From contig CATEWF010000007.1 in NCBI GenBank assembly GCA_949527715.1, positions 1 to 28,622 on the forward strand: a stretch of DNA of 28,622 nucleotides, written 5' to 3'. Positions 22,977 to 28,622 of this stretch are shown here, in pieces. How positions within the stretch are numbered: the stretch's first letter is position 1; every line of letters starts with the position of its first letter. Under the pieces are notes generated by a model. The model worked only from the letters and a program-made list of their open reading frames with translations, ran no database searches and was not told the DNA's origin. Origin of the DNA: an uncultured Mycoplasmatota bacterium. GTDB lineage: Bacteria; Bacillota_I; Bacilli_A; Mycoplasmatales; Mycoplasmoidaceae. A program made the translations under genes and the position numbers.

Positions 22977-24068
22977 ATGAAGAAAGTTATTTTTGTGATG
23001 ATGGCACTTATTAGTGCAATGTGTGTAAATGCACAAACAGTTGAGAGTTCTCGTTTTATTGATAATTGGTCAGTTGGTCTTAAAGGCGGTGCAGTTACAC
23101 CTCTTAATCACGCATCCTTTTGGGGAGATATGAGAGGTATTGTTGGGCTTGAATTAAAAAAGGAAGTAACTCCTATTTTGGGTCTTGGTATTGAAGGTGA
23201 ATGGACAATTAATACTTCTGGATGGGCACGTAATGTGCATAGTGCTAATGTTTTTGACCATCAGTTAGTAGGAAGTTTTATGACAGTTAATCTTATGAAT
23301 GCTATTGCAGGATATAAGGGAATACGTAGATTGTGTGAGGTTGAAATCGCTGGTGGACTTGGTTGGCTACATGCATATAATACAAAGTCAGCCGATATTA
23401 ACTCTTGGTACACAAAGTTTGGTACAAATGTGAATTTTAATCTTGGTGATTCAAAGGAATGGGCTGTAAGTTTTAAACCTTCAGTTATTTTTAATATGTA
23501 TGATGGTTTATATACTAATTTTAATTCAAATCGTGCATATCTTGAGTTGCAAGTAGGTGTCGTTTATCGTTTCAAAAATCGTAACAAGACACATTCTTTC
23601 AAATTGTGTGATAAGGTAGCAACTCAGTCAGAGATTGATGCTCTTAATAACACGATTAATACATTGAAGTCACAGAAACCAGATACTGTCGTACAATATG
23701 TAGAAAAGGTTGTTGTTAAGGAAAAAAATGTAGAAGTTGATAATATTAAACTTAATAATGCAATTGGATTTAAGATTAATAGTTCAGACATTACTGAAAC
23801 TTCATACGCAAGTCTTTCAAATATTGCTCAATGGCTTAATGATAATGAAAGTGTTAATGTTGTAATTAAGGGTTATGCCGATAAAAATACTGGAACTGCG
23901 GAATATAATAAGCGTTTGTCACTTGAAAGAGCCAATAAGGTAAAGACTATATTGATTGATACTTTTGGAATTAAAGAAGATAGACTTACGGTTCTTGGAA
24001 TGGGTGATAGTGAGCAAGTATATCCAACAAATGATTGGAATCGTGTAGTAGTTTTCACAACGAAGTAA
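22977..24068 (+). CDS. OmpA-family outer-membrane protein
   Basis: The 363-residue protein begins with a signal peptide whose likely cleavage is after NA at 18-19 (VNA then Q). Residues of about 25-205 show alternating hydrophobic and polar residues and many aromatic strand ends (WSVGLKGGAVTPL, VGVVYRF), fitting an eight-stranded beta-barrel. A coiled linker follows. Residues of about 255-363 are an OmpA C-terminal domain with GYADKNTGTAEYN, LSLERANKVKTIL, the turn LGMGDS and a final NRVVVF, carrying the Asp and Arg positions that bind peptidoglycan. It resembles the major OmpA-type porin-like proteins of Bacteroidetes. A viral copy could change the cell surface, block receptors or stabilise the envelope (inference). 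Own promoter and terminator. Confidence 0.85.
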   Translation: MKKVIFVMMALISAMCVNAQTVESSRFIDNWSVGLKGGAVTPLNHASFWGDMRGIVGLELKKEVTPILGLGIEGEWTINTSGWARNVHSANVFDHQLVGSFMTVNLMNAIAGYKGIRRLCEVEIAGGLGWLHAYNTKSADINSWYTKFGTNVNFNLGDSKEWAVSFKPSVIFNMYDGLYTNFNSNRAYLELQVGVVYRFKNRNKTHSFKLCDKVATQSEIDALNNTINTLKSQKPDTVVQYVEKVVVKEKNVEVDNIKLNNAIGFKINSSDITETSYASLSNIAQWLNDNESVNVVIKGYADKNTGTAEYNKRLSLERANKVKTILIDTFGIKEDRLTVLGMGDSEQVYPTNDWNRVVVFTTK

Positions 24069-24085
24069 AGAATTGAAGATTATTT

Positions 24086-24138
24086 ATAATGTTTATCTTT
24101 TCAAATTTATTTTGTTTAGATAAACATTATTTTTTTTT
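24086..24138 (+). terminator. Intrinsic terminator after the OmpA gene
   Basis: ATAATGTTTATCT (24086-24098) pairs perfectly with AGATAAACATTAT (24118-24130), followed by eight T (24131-24138). The 19-base loop holds a TTTG, as in the promoter-bearing hairpins further on, but here no -7 box follows at the right distance. Confidence 0.8.
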
Positions 24139-24154
24139 TAGAAATTAATATATT

Positions 24155-24553
24155 ATGGCAACAAAAATTATTCGGTATTGTGTTTTGGAAGAAGAACATA
24201 ATGGAGATAATGTTTTTAAGGTACATAGACCTTTTCCTCTTGGAAATCCATATACTCATATAAAAAATAAAGAAACAAAAGCATTAGTAAAAGTTTCAAC
24301 AAGACAAGAAGCAATTAATTTATATGAGCCGTATTTTGACAAAATGCTAAAGTATGATGAAGATTTTAAAAAAGAATTTGAACGAATGGTAGATGCCTAT
24401 TATAATTTTGACGAAATATATATAGGTTGCTATTGTAAATTAAATGAAACATGCCATTCTGATATAATAATAAAAAAAATTCAACAATATGTAACTAAAA
24501 AACATATTGAAGAATTACTAAAAGATAAGAAATTGAAAAAATATAAGAATTAA
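24155..24553 (+). CDS. DUF4326 protein
   Basis: The 132-residue protein matches DUF4326: VHRPFPLGNPY (about 23-33), then STRQEAINLYEPYF (about 49-62) and the Cys-rich end IYIGCYCKLNETCHSDII (about 89-106), where GCYC and CH could bind a metal. The family is common in phages and plasmids; its function is not established. It converges on the minus-strand GIY-YIG gene with the stop codons overlapping by four bases. No recognised promoter lies in the 100 bases upstream. Confidence 0.75.
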   Translation: MATKIIRYCVLEEEHNGDNVFKVHRPFPLGNPYTHIKNKETKALVKVSTRQEAINLYEPYFDKMLKYDEDFKKEFERMVDAYYNFDEIYIGCYCKLNETCHSDIIIKKIQQYVTKKHIEELLKDKKLKKYKN

Positions 24554-24891
24554 TGTAAGTTTTTACTAAAAAATGGATTATCCTTCATTATTTGAATTGT
24601 TTTGTCAATTTCTTCACAAGTTTTATCAAAATTTTTTACATCTTCATTATCTAATGCAAACCATTCATTGTGAATTTGTTTAATTTTAAATCTGTTATGT
24701 AGAATAGACTCTAAACGGTATGGATATTCTGTTTTGTGGGTATATAATAAAGTAAGTTCATTGGAATTACCAGTTTGTAATTGTTTCATACGTTTACTAG
24801 CACAATTTCTTGAAACTCCAATTTTATACACTTCGTTGGTGTAATCGGCAATCAGATAAACACATCCATTAGATGTTTTGTTGTATATCAT
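24550..24891 (-). CDS. GIY-YIG-type nuclease-like protein (T5orf172/MUG113 group)
   Basis: The 113-residue minus-strand protein shows GCVYLIADYTNEVYKIGVS (about 9-27), the GIY-YIG equivalent with the Tyr and Lys-Ile-Gly block. It continues with RMKQLQTGNSNELTLLY, the late LESILHNRFK with the metal-binding Glu, and NEWFAL. This is the arrangement of the T5orf172 (MUG113) group of GIY-YIG domains, often found alone in phages. It may cut or nick DNA, or act as a mobile homing-type element; its lone minus orientation between plus-strand genes fits insertion. Its stop codon overlaps that of the DUF4326 gene. Confidence 0.8.
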   Translation of the reverse strand: MIYNKTSNGCVYLIADYTNEVYKIGVSRNCASKRMKQLQTGNSNELTLLYTHKTEYPYRLESILHNRFKIKQIHNEWFALDNEDVKNFDKTCEEIDKTIQIMKDNPFFSKNLH

Positions 24892-24945
24892 ATGTTAATT
24901 ATTATTTTTAATGATAATAACAAACGAATATGATAATTTCAAGTT

Positions 24946-24992
24946 TTTTAACTATAAATGTTTTGTTAATTCAAATAAAAGTTGTATCTTTG
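24946..24992 (+). promoter_or_regulatory. Three-part promoter of the ATP-grasp operon
   Basis: TTTTAAC (24946-24952), 9 bp, TTTG (24962-24965), 19 bp, TATCTTTG (24985-24992). The next ATG is 27 bp downstream. Confidence 0.78.
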
Positions 24993-25019
24993 TATTCGCT
25001 AACATAAAGTTTATTTCAT

Positions 25020-25226
25020 ATGGTAAAAAGTATTTTTAAAAAAGTATGTCCTATTCATCGTTTTAGTTATAGTGGTGAAAAGTGTCCGTTTTGTGAACAG
25101 GAACGAATCAATAATCTTGTAAATAAATTTAAAGGAACTAAAATGAAACCATCAACAGAAAAAGAAAGAGAAATAACAAAAGATGATTTGAATAGATTAA
25201 TAAATAAGTTTAATAAAAAAAAATAA
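25020..25226 (+). CDS. Small zinc-ribbon-like protein
   Basis: The 68-residue basic protein has a probable zinc site, CPIHRFSYSGEKCPFC: CxxH and, about eight residues later, CxxC. The rest is a Lys/Glu-rich helix (KDDLNRLINKFNKKK). There is no signal or TM segment. It begins an operon, ten bases before the ATP-grasp gene. Such small zinc proteins often bind nucleic acid or act as adaptors, but no family is recognised. Confidence 0.6.
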   Translation: MVKSIFKKVCPIHRFSYSGEKCPFCEQERINNLVNKFKGTKMKPSTEKEREITKDDLNRLINKFNKKK

Positions 25227-25235
25227 TTTTATAGT

Positions 25236-26051
25236 ATGATTAAATTTCTTTTACAGACTGTTAATGACAGAATAAGACACGATTTTGTATTTGAATTGGA
25301 AAATGCCATAGAATATCAAAATTGGAGAGAAAATGAAATATATGCAGCATATTGTTCTTTGGAAGATATAAAAGATGGTTGCAAATTTATCGATTCTGAC
25401 GAAATTTTTGATTATATACCTGTTGGTACAGTAGAATTTGTTTATGCTTTTATTGATAAATTTATTAAAGTACACGGCAGTAAAAGTATTAGACCACTTA
25501 ATGTACCAAAAGAATTATTTAAGTTTGCAGGAAGAAAGATTATGAATGCATCTGTTTCGTCTGATGCAAAAATTAGGTCTTGTTTAGCAAAAAAATTGGA
25601 ACAATATAAATATGTTTTTATTAAATCTAATGATATTATTAAGAGTGACCTTAATAGTAGTTATAATCCATTAGAAATAAATAATAAAAAGATTCTTCCA
25701 AATGGAAATTATCAAATAAGTGAATATATTGATATTGAAACTGAATATAGATGTTTCATTTATAACGATAAATTAATTGGTATTCAATATTATTCTGGTA
25801 ATTTTGAGAAATTTCCAAATGTCCGTAGAATAAATGATATGGTAAAACATTATCAATATGATAATGGTAATGGAAAGGCCCCACAATCGTGGACTTTGGA
25901 TGTTGCGGTTACTGGTAAAGGTGAAACTGTTGTGATGGAATGTCACGAATTTTATTCGTGTGGTTTGTATGGTTTTAATGATTATAATGCATTACCATAT
26001 ATGTTTGTTAGAACATTTAATAATATTAAAAAGAGATTGTTGCAAAAATGA
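25236..26051 (+). CDS. ATP-grasp protein, R2K-clade-like
   Basis: The 271-residue protein resembles R2K-clade ATP-grasp enzymes. A variable N-terminal half contains VGTVEFVYAFIDK and RPLNVPKELFKFAGRKI. An ATP-grasp core follows with the lysine-bearing YKYVFIKSN, the ISEYIDIETEYRCFIYNDK strands, and the catalytic tail SWTLDVAV then GETVVMECHEFYSCGLYGF. R2K enzymes are thought to form peptide-like or amide bonds using ATP, often in phage or conflict-related clusters. The substrate is unknown. The start codon of the next gene overlaps its stop (ATGA), showing translational coupling. Confidence 0.65.
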   Translation: MIKFLLQTVNDRIRHDFVFELENAIEYQNWRENEIYAAYCSLEDIKDGCKFIDSDEIFDYIPVGTVEFVYAFIDKFIKVHGSKSIRPLNVPKELFKFAGRKIMNASVSSDAKIRSCLAKKLEQYKYVFIKSNDIIKSDLNSSYNPLEINNKKILPNGNYQISEYIDIETEYRCFIYNDKLIGIQYYSGNFEKFPNVRRINDMVKHYQYDNGNGKAPQSWTLDVAVTGKGETVVMECHEFYSCGLYGFNDYNALPYMFVRTFNNIKKRLLQK

Positions 26052-26275
26052 AAAGTTCAGATTATCCAAATATAAAAAAATTTATAACTGATAATCATAG
26101 TTGTCTTGGTTTCGATAAAACTCACGATGTTATCAATATGATGGATGACAATAATACAAGTGAAAAGGATTTTTTAATAACATTCGAAAATATACTTCCA
26201 AGATTATTAGAAAGTTTTAAGTTAAAAGAACATTTAGCCGAAAAATTGCGTACTTTTTATTTAAAAATTAGATAA
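26048..26275 (+). CDS. Small protein coupled to the ATP-grasp gene
   Basis: The 75-residue helical protein starts inside the ATP-grasp stop (ATGA overlap of four bases), so the two are translated together. It is acidic in the middle (HDVINMMDDNNTSEKDF) and ends in a basic helix (KEHLAEKLRTFYLKIR). No family recognised. The coupling suggests it is the substrate peptide or a partner of the ATP-grasp enzyme, but this is inference only. Confidence 0.6.
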   Translation: MKSSDYPNIKKFITDNHSCLGFDKTHDVINMMDDNNTSEKDFLITFENILPRLLESFKLKEHLAEKLRTFYLKIR

Positions 26276-26277
26276 TT

Positions 26278-26335
26278 TTTCTTATTTTTTTCATTCGTCA
26301 TACTAATTATTAGTATGACTAAGATGATTAAGAAA
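26278..26335. repeat. Nested inverted repeat (possible hairpin)
   Basis: TTTCTTA (26278-26284) pairs with TAAGAAA (26329-26335), TCAT (26291-26294) with ATGA (26324-26327), and GTCATACTAAT (26297-26307) with ATTAGTATGAC (26309-26319). The core is almost perfectly symmetric. No T run follows on the plus strand, so terminator function is uncertain; it may be a transcript end processed differently, or a protein-binding site. Confidence 0.6.
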
Positions 26336-26349
26336 TAAATTAAAATATT

Positions 26350-26967
26350 ATGAATATAGTAATAAGAAAAGAAAAAAATTATTCTAATAAGCGGTATAAT
26401 TGTAATAATAATGTTATTTATTCAATATCAAATGAACGTGATTGCGATGAAGCCATAAAATTGTCCAAATATTATGATAGTAGTTTGTTTATTGAAATAA
26501 GTTATGATAATGGTGAAACTGAATATGTCGATTTACAATCATATATAAAATGTGGGGATAAAATTGAAACTAACAAGATAACACCACATAATCATGATGA
26601 AAATATAAAGTCTTTAGCAGATGTTTTAGTAAAAGAACAGAAAAACGAATGTATAAATAAAATATTAAATGGCGCAGACCCCCAGACTTTATATGATAAG
26701 TTACCTTTATTTTTTAAATGGAATGGTGCAAATTTGATAGAAGTAGTAAATTGTAAGAATGTAAGAAATATAACTCAAGTTAAACCAAAAGTATATATTG
26801 CACCATTTGTTGAAAAAGATGGCGAACTAGCAGATGAAATGATGGGTTTGATACTTAAAAAAGCGTCTGCATCAGCAACTAATTCTGCAAATAATATTTT
26901 AAAAACTTTTAATAAGAAATTAAAAAGTGATATATCAATTAGTAAAACACAAATTGTAAATATTTAA
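26350..26967 (+). CDS. Protein of unknown function
   Basis: The 205-residue protein has no signal peptide or TM segment. The first half shows beta-like segments (NIVIRKEKNYSNKRYN, SLFIEISYDNGETEYVDL), and the second half ends in an Ala/Ser/Lys helical region (ILKKASASATNSANNILK). No motif recognised. It follows the nested repeat by 14 bases and lies before the hairpin-promoter of the nucleotidyltransferase gene. No own promoter is clear, so it may be read through from the ATP-grasp operon. Confidence 0.58.
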   Translation: MNIVIRKEKNYSNKRYNCNNNVIYSISNERDCDEAIKLSKYYDSSLFIEISYDNGETEYVDLQSYIKCGDKIETNKITPHNHDENIKSLADVLVKEQKNECINKILNGADPQTLYDKLPLFFKWNGANLIEVVNCKNVRNITQVKPKVYIAPFVEKDGELADEMMGLILKKASASATNSANNILKTFNKKLKSDISISKTQIVNI

Positions 26968-26971
26968 TATT

Positions 26972-27018
26972 TTTTAATATCCATAATTTTGTATTATGGA
27001 TATTTTTTTGTATCTTTG
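26972..27018 (+). promoter_or_regulatory. Three-part promoter with its -33 box in a hairpin loop
   Basis: TTTTAAT (26972-26978), 9 bp, TTTG (26988-26991), 19 bp, TATCTTTG (27011-27018). The TTTG is in the loop of the hairpin at 26976-27004. The ATG of the nucleotidyltransferase gene is 25 bp downstream. Confidence 0.75.
26976..27009 (+). terminator. Terminator-like hairpin overlapping the promoter
   Basis: AATATCCATAAT (26976-26987) pairs perfectly with ATTATGGATATT (26993-27004) around the five-base loop TTTGT, followed by a T run (27003-27009). Transcripts of the upstream gene would end inside the promoter of the next one. Confidence 0.72.
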
Positions 27019-27043
27019 TATCATAAATTAAAAGAATGAATTT

Positions 27044-28417
27044 ATGAAGAAAGAAACATTTGAAAGTATTAGAGAAAAGGGTTTGTTACTATATGAATAC
27101 ATGCGTGGTTCACATAGTTATGGTTTAAATACTCCTGAATCAGATGTTGATACTGGTGGGGTATATTTAGCACCTGCTGAACAACTTCTTGGCTTGGGTC
27201 TCGACTATCAAGACCAAGTTGAAAGTGAAACACATGATGACGTTTGGTTTGAAATGAACAAATTTATGAAATTGCTCTTATCATCTAACCCAACGGTGCT
27301 TGAAAGTTTATTTATTCCAGATGATTGTATTTTATATGAGCATCCTATTATGACAGAAATCAAGAAACATCGTGATAAGTTTATAACAAAGAAATGTTTT
27401 GATTCATTTGGTGGTTATGCAGTTTCACAAATTCGTAAAGCGAGAGGTTTAAATAAAAAAATTGTTAATCCTGTAACTGAGCGTAAAGAGCCTCTTGATT
27501 TTGCATATACGTTTTTTAGACAAGGTTCTACCAAGATTGAGAACTGGTTAGAACATAGAGGATTATTACAGCGTTATTGTGGTCTTGTTAATATTCCTAA
27601 TATGGATAATACTATGGGAGTGTATTATGATTGGGGTAATCATTTTTTGAATGAAAATGTAAAGTATTCTCAATTAGTAGACTGCTATCACTCTTTTGAA
27701 GAAGATGATACAATTGAATTTATTAGAAAACGTAAAAAGATAGTTTCAGACTTAGAGGAAATGTATAAATCTGATGACAATTCTCTTGTTAATGAATATG
27801 AAACTAACTTAGTTGCTATTGACCATGATATCTATTGCACACAATTAGGTAATATGGTTAGATTTATCTGCGATTTTTATCGAGTTTCAGTTAATGATGG
27901 AACATTTGAAAAATGGTTTAATGAACAGAAACCGATTGGTTATAAAGGAATGGTTGGTGAAGATAAGTTATCTAATGAATTAAGACTATCTTCAGTATCC
28001 AAAGGAGAAAAACCTATTTGTTATATAAATTATAATAAGGATGGATATAGTCAGCATTGTCGAGAGTATAAGGAATATAAGGAATGGGAAGAAAAAAGAA
28101 ATCCTGTAAGATACAAGAGTAATTTAAATAAGAATTATGATGCAAAAAATATGATGCACTCGTTTAGGTTACTTCAAATGTGTATTGAAATTGCAAATGG
28201 TGGCACATTTAATGCTGATAGACGTGGCATTGATAGAGAATTTCTTCTTAATGTAAAAAATCATAAATATGAGTATGAAGAAATAATTGAAATGCTGGAT
28301 AAAAAGAAAGAGGAAATGGATAAAGCAATTTCCGAATCCAAAATTCCAGATGATATTGATGTTAATTTTGTCAATCAATTGTTGATTGATATTCGTAAGA
28401 AGCAACTTAATCTGTAA
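27044..28417 (+). CDS. RlaP-like nucleotidyltransferase (pol beta superfamily)
   Basis: The 457-residue protein carries a nucleotidyltransferase core at the N terminus: RGSHSYGLNTPESDVDTGG, with GSHSYGL at 22-28 and the metal-binding Asp pair at 34 and 36. A large helical second part follows (SQIRKARGLNKKIVNPVTERKEP is a landmark), and the C-terminal 60 residues form charged helices (NQLLIDIRKKQ). This matches the RNA repair pathway DNA polymerase beta family (RlaP), common in large phages, where it may repair cleaved tRNA or other RNA ends. It is transcribed alone from the hairpin-promoter upstream. Confidence 0.85.
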   Translation: MKKETFESIREKGLLLYEYMRGSHSYGLNTPESDVDTGGVYLAPAEQLLGLGLDYQDQVESETHDDVWFEMNKFMKLLLSSNPTVLESLFIPDDCILYEHPIMTEIKKHRDKFITKKCFDSFGGYAVSQIRKARGLNKKIVNPVTERKEPLDFAYTFFRQGSTKIENWLEHRGLLQRYCGLVNIPNMDNTMGVYYDWGNHFLNENVKYSQLVDCYHSFEEDDTIEFIRKRKKIVSDLEEMYKSDDNSLVNEYETNLVAIDHDIYCTQLGNMVRFICDFYRVSVNDGTFEKWFNEQKPIGYKGMVGEDKLSNELRLSSVSKGEKPICYINYNKDGYSQHCREYKEYKEWEEKRNPVRYKSNLNKNYDAKNMMHSFRLLQMCIEIANGGTFNADRRGIDREFLLNVKNHKYEYEEIIEMLDKKKEEMDKAISESKIPDDIDVNFVNQLLIDIRKKQLNL

Positions 28418-28428
28418 AATTTTATATT

Positions 28429-28475
28429 TTTTAACTCTTATAATTTTGTATTATAAGAGTTTTTTTGTATCTTTG
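28429..28475 (+). promoter_or_regulatory. Second promoter with its -33 box in a hairpin loop
   Basis: TTTTAAC (28429-28435), 9 bp, TTTG (28445-28448), 19 bp, TATCTTTG (28468-28475). Box order, spacing and position in the hairpin are identical to the promoter at 26972. The next ATG is 22 bp downstream. Confidence 0.77.
28433..28466 (+). terminator. Terminator-like hairpin overlapping the last promoter
   Basis: AACTCTTATAAT (28433-28444) pairs perfectly with ATTATAAGAGTT (28450-28461) around the loop TTTGT, followed by T (28460-28466). The stem sequence differs from the copy at 26976, but loop, stem length and T run are the same. Confidence 0.75.
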
Positions 28476-28497
28476 TATAAATAAAATTAAAAATATA

Positions 28498-28622
28498 ATG
28501 AAAGAAACTGATATTGAGTTAGGTAAAGAACTCGTTCTAAATTATTATAAGATAGGACATTGGTATTGCTTTAATACACCAGATACTTGTGCCAATATAA
28601 TTAAATATCTTAAAGTAGAGAA
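28498..28622 (+). CDS. Unknown gene, truncated by the window end
   Basis: An ATG at 28498, 22 bp after a clear promoter, opens a frame that stays open to the window end (41 codons). The visible part reads MKETDIELGKELVLNYYKI and continues with a Cys- and Trp-containing stretch (HWYCFNTPDTCANI). The promoter and position make it a real gene; no family can be given. Confidence 0.6.
   Translation, partial: MKETDIELGKELVLNYYKIGHWYCFNTPDTCANIIKYLKVE

Noticed and set aside
205..28417. Active TAG recoding in this window
   Set aside because: TAG is absent as a stop, but no recognised gene is interrupted by an in-frame TAG; the two broken genes end at TGA and need frame shifts instead.
1..28622. CRISPR arrays or insertion sequences
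   Set aside because: No regularly spaced direct repeats, transposase gene or terminal repeats with target duplications were seen; the recurring short words are promoter boxes.

Overview
The window reads as part of a large, AT-rich (roughly 30% G+C by eye) mobile genome that replicates in a Bacteroidetes host. The most likely source is a jumbo or huge phage; a phage-plasmid or megaplasmid is the alternative. No capsid, tail, terminase or replication gene is present, so the phage assignment is inference. It rests on tight same-strand packing of small genes, families common in large phages (an RlaP-like nucleotidyltransferase, a DUF4326 protein, a PTH2-like protein, an ASCH protein, a Dam methylase, a GIY-YIG protein, IF-3, a sigma factor) and the 3' end of a tRNA at the left edge. 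The host assignment rests on promoters of the Bacteroidetes type (TTTG, about 20 bp, TAnnTTTG) in front of most operons and on a lack of Shine-Dalgarno sites.

Layout. 1-3006: tRNA 3' end, terminator, then a deoxyribosyltransferase-like protein, NH3-dependent NAD synthase (nadE), a DUF1848-like iron-sulfur protein and an ASCH protein. 3038-5400: an operon with a PspA-like two-TM coiled-coil protein and a coiled-coil partner. 5405-6302: a stand-alone DUF262 protein. 6316-9872: a full NitT/TauT-type ABC importer whose binding protein is fused to an OmpA-like peptidoglycan-binding domain. 9879-12045: a soluble AAA+ ATPase joined to an M41 (FtsH-type) zinc peptidase. 12111-14473: a coiled-coil protein and a divergent DnaK. 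14531-18552: DnaJ, Nudix hydrolase, macro-domain protein, IF-3, sigma-70 factor and an unknown protein. 18607-19002: one minus-strand gene. 19047-21110: PTH2-like protein, a decayed endonuclease-like remnant, Dam, and a gene broken by a frameshift. 21122-24138: a candidate structured RNA leader, a flotillin and an OmpA-type outer-membrane protein. 24155-28622: DUF4326, GIY-YIG, zinc-ribbon, R2K ATP-grasp, small unknowns, the RlaP-like nucleotidyltransferase and a gene running off the edge.

Taken together, the genes look like a kit for keeping an infected cell alive and under control: envelope maintenance or remodelling (PspA-like, flotillin, OmpA, importer), protein quality control (DnaK, DnaJ, AAA+-M41 protease), take-over of transcription and translation (sigma factor, IF-3) and NAD/ADP-ribose metabolism (NadE, deoxyribosyltransferase-like, Nudix, macro domain).

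The most unusual regulatory signal is a three-part promoter. Eleven copies have TTTTAAC (or a one-base variant) exactly 32 bp upstream of the TAnnTTTG box, and a twelfth copy is off by one base. In two copies the TTTG box is the loop of a terminator-like hairpin. No recognised gene ends in TAG.
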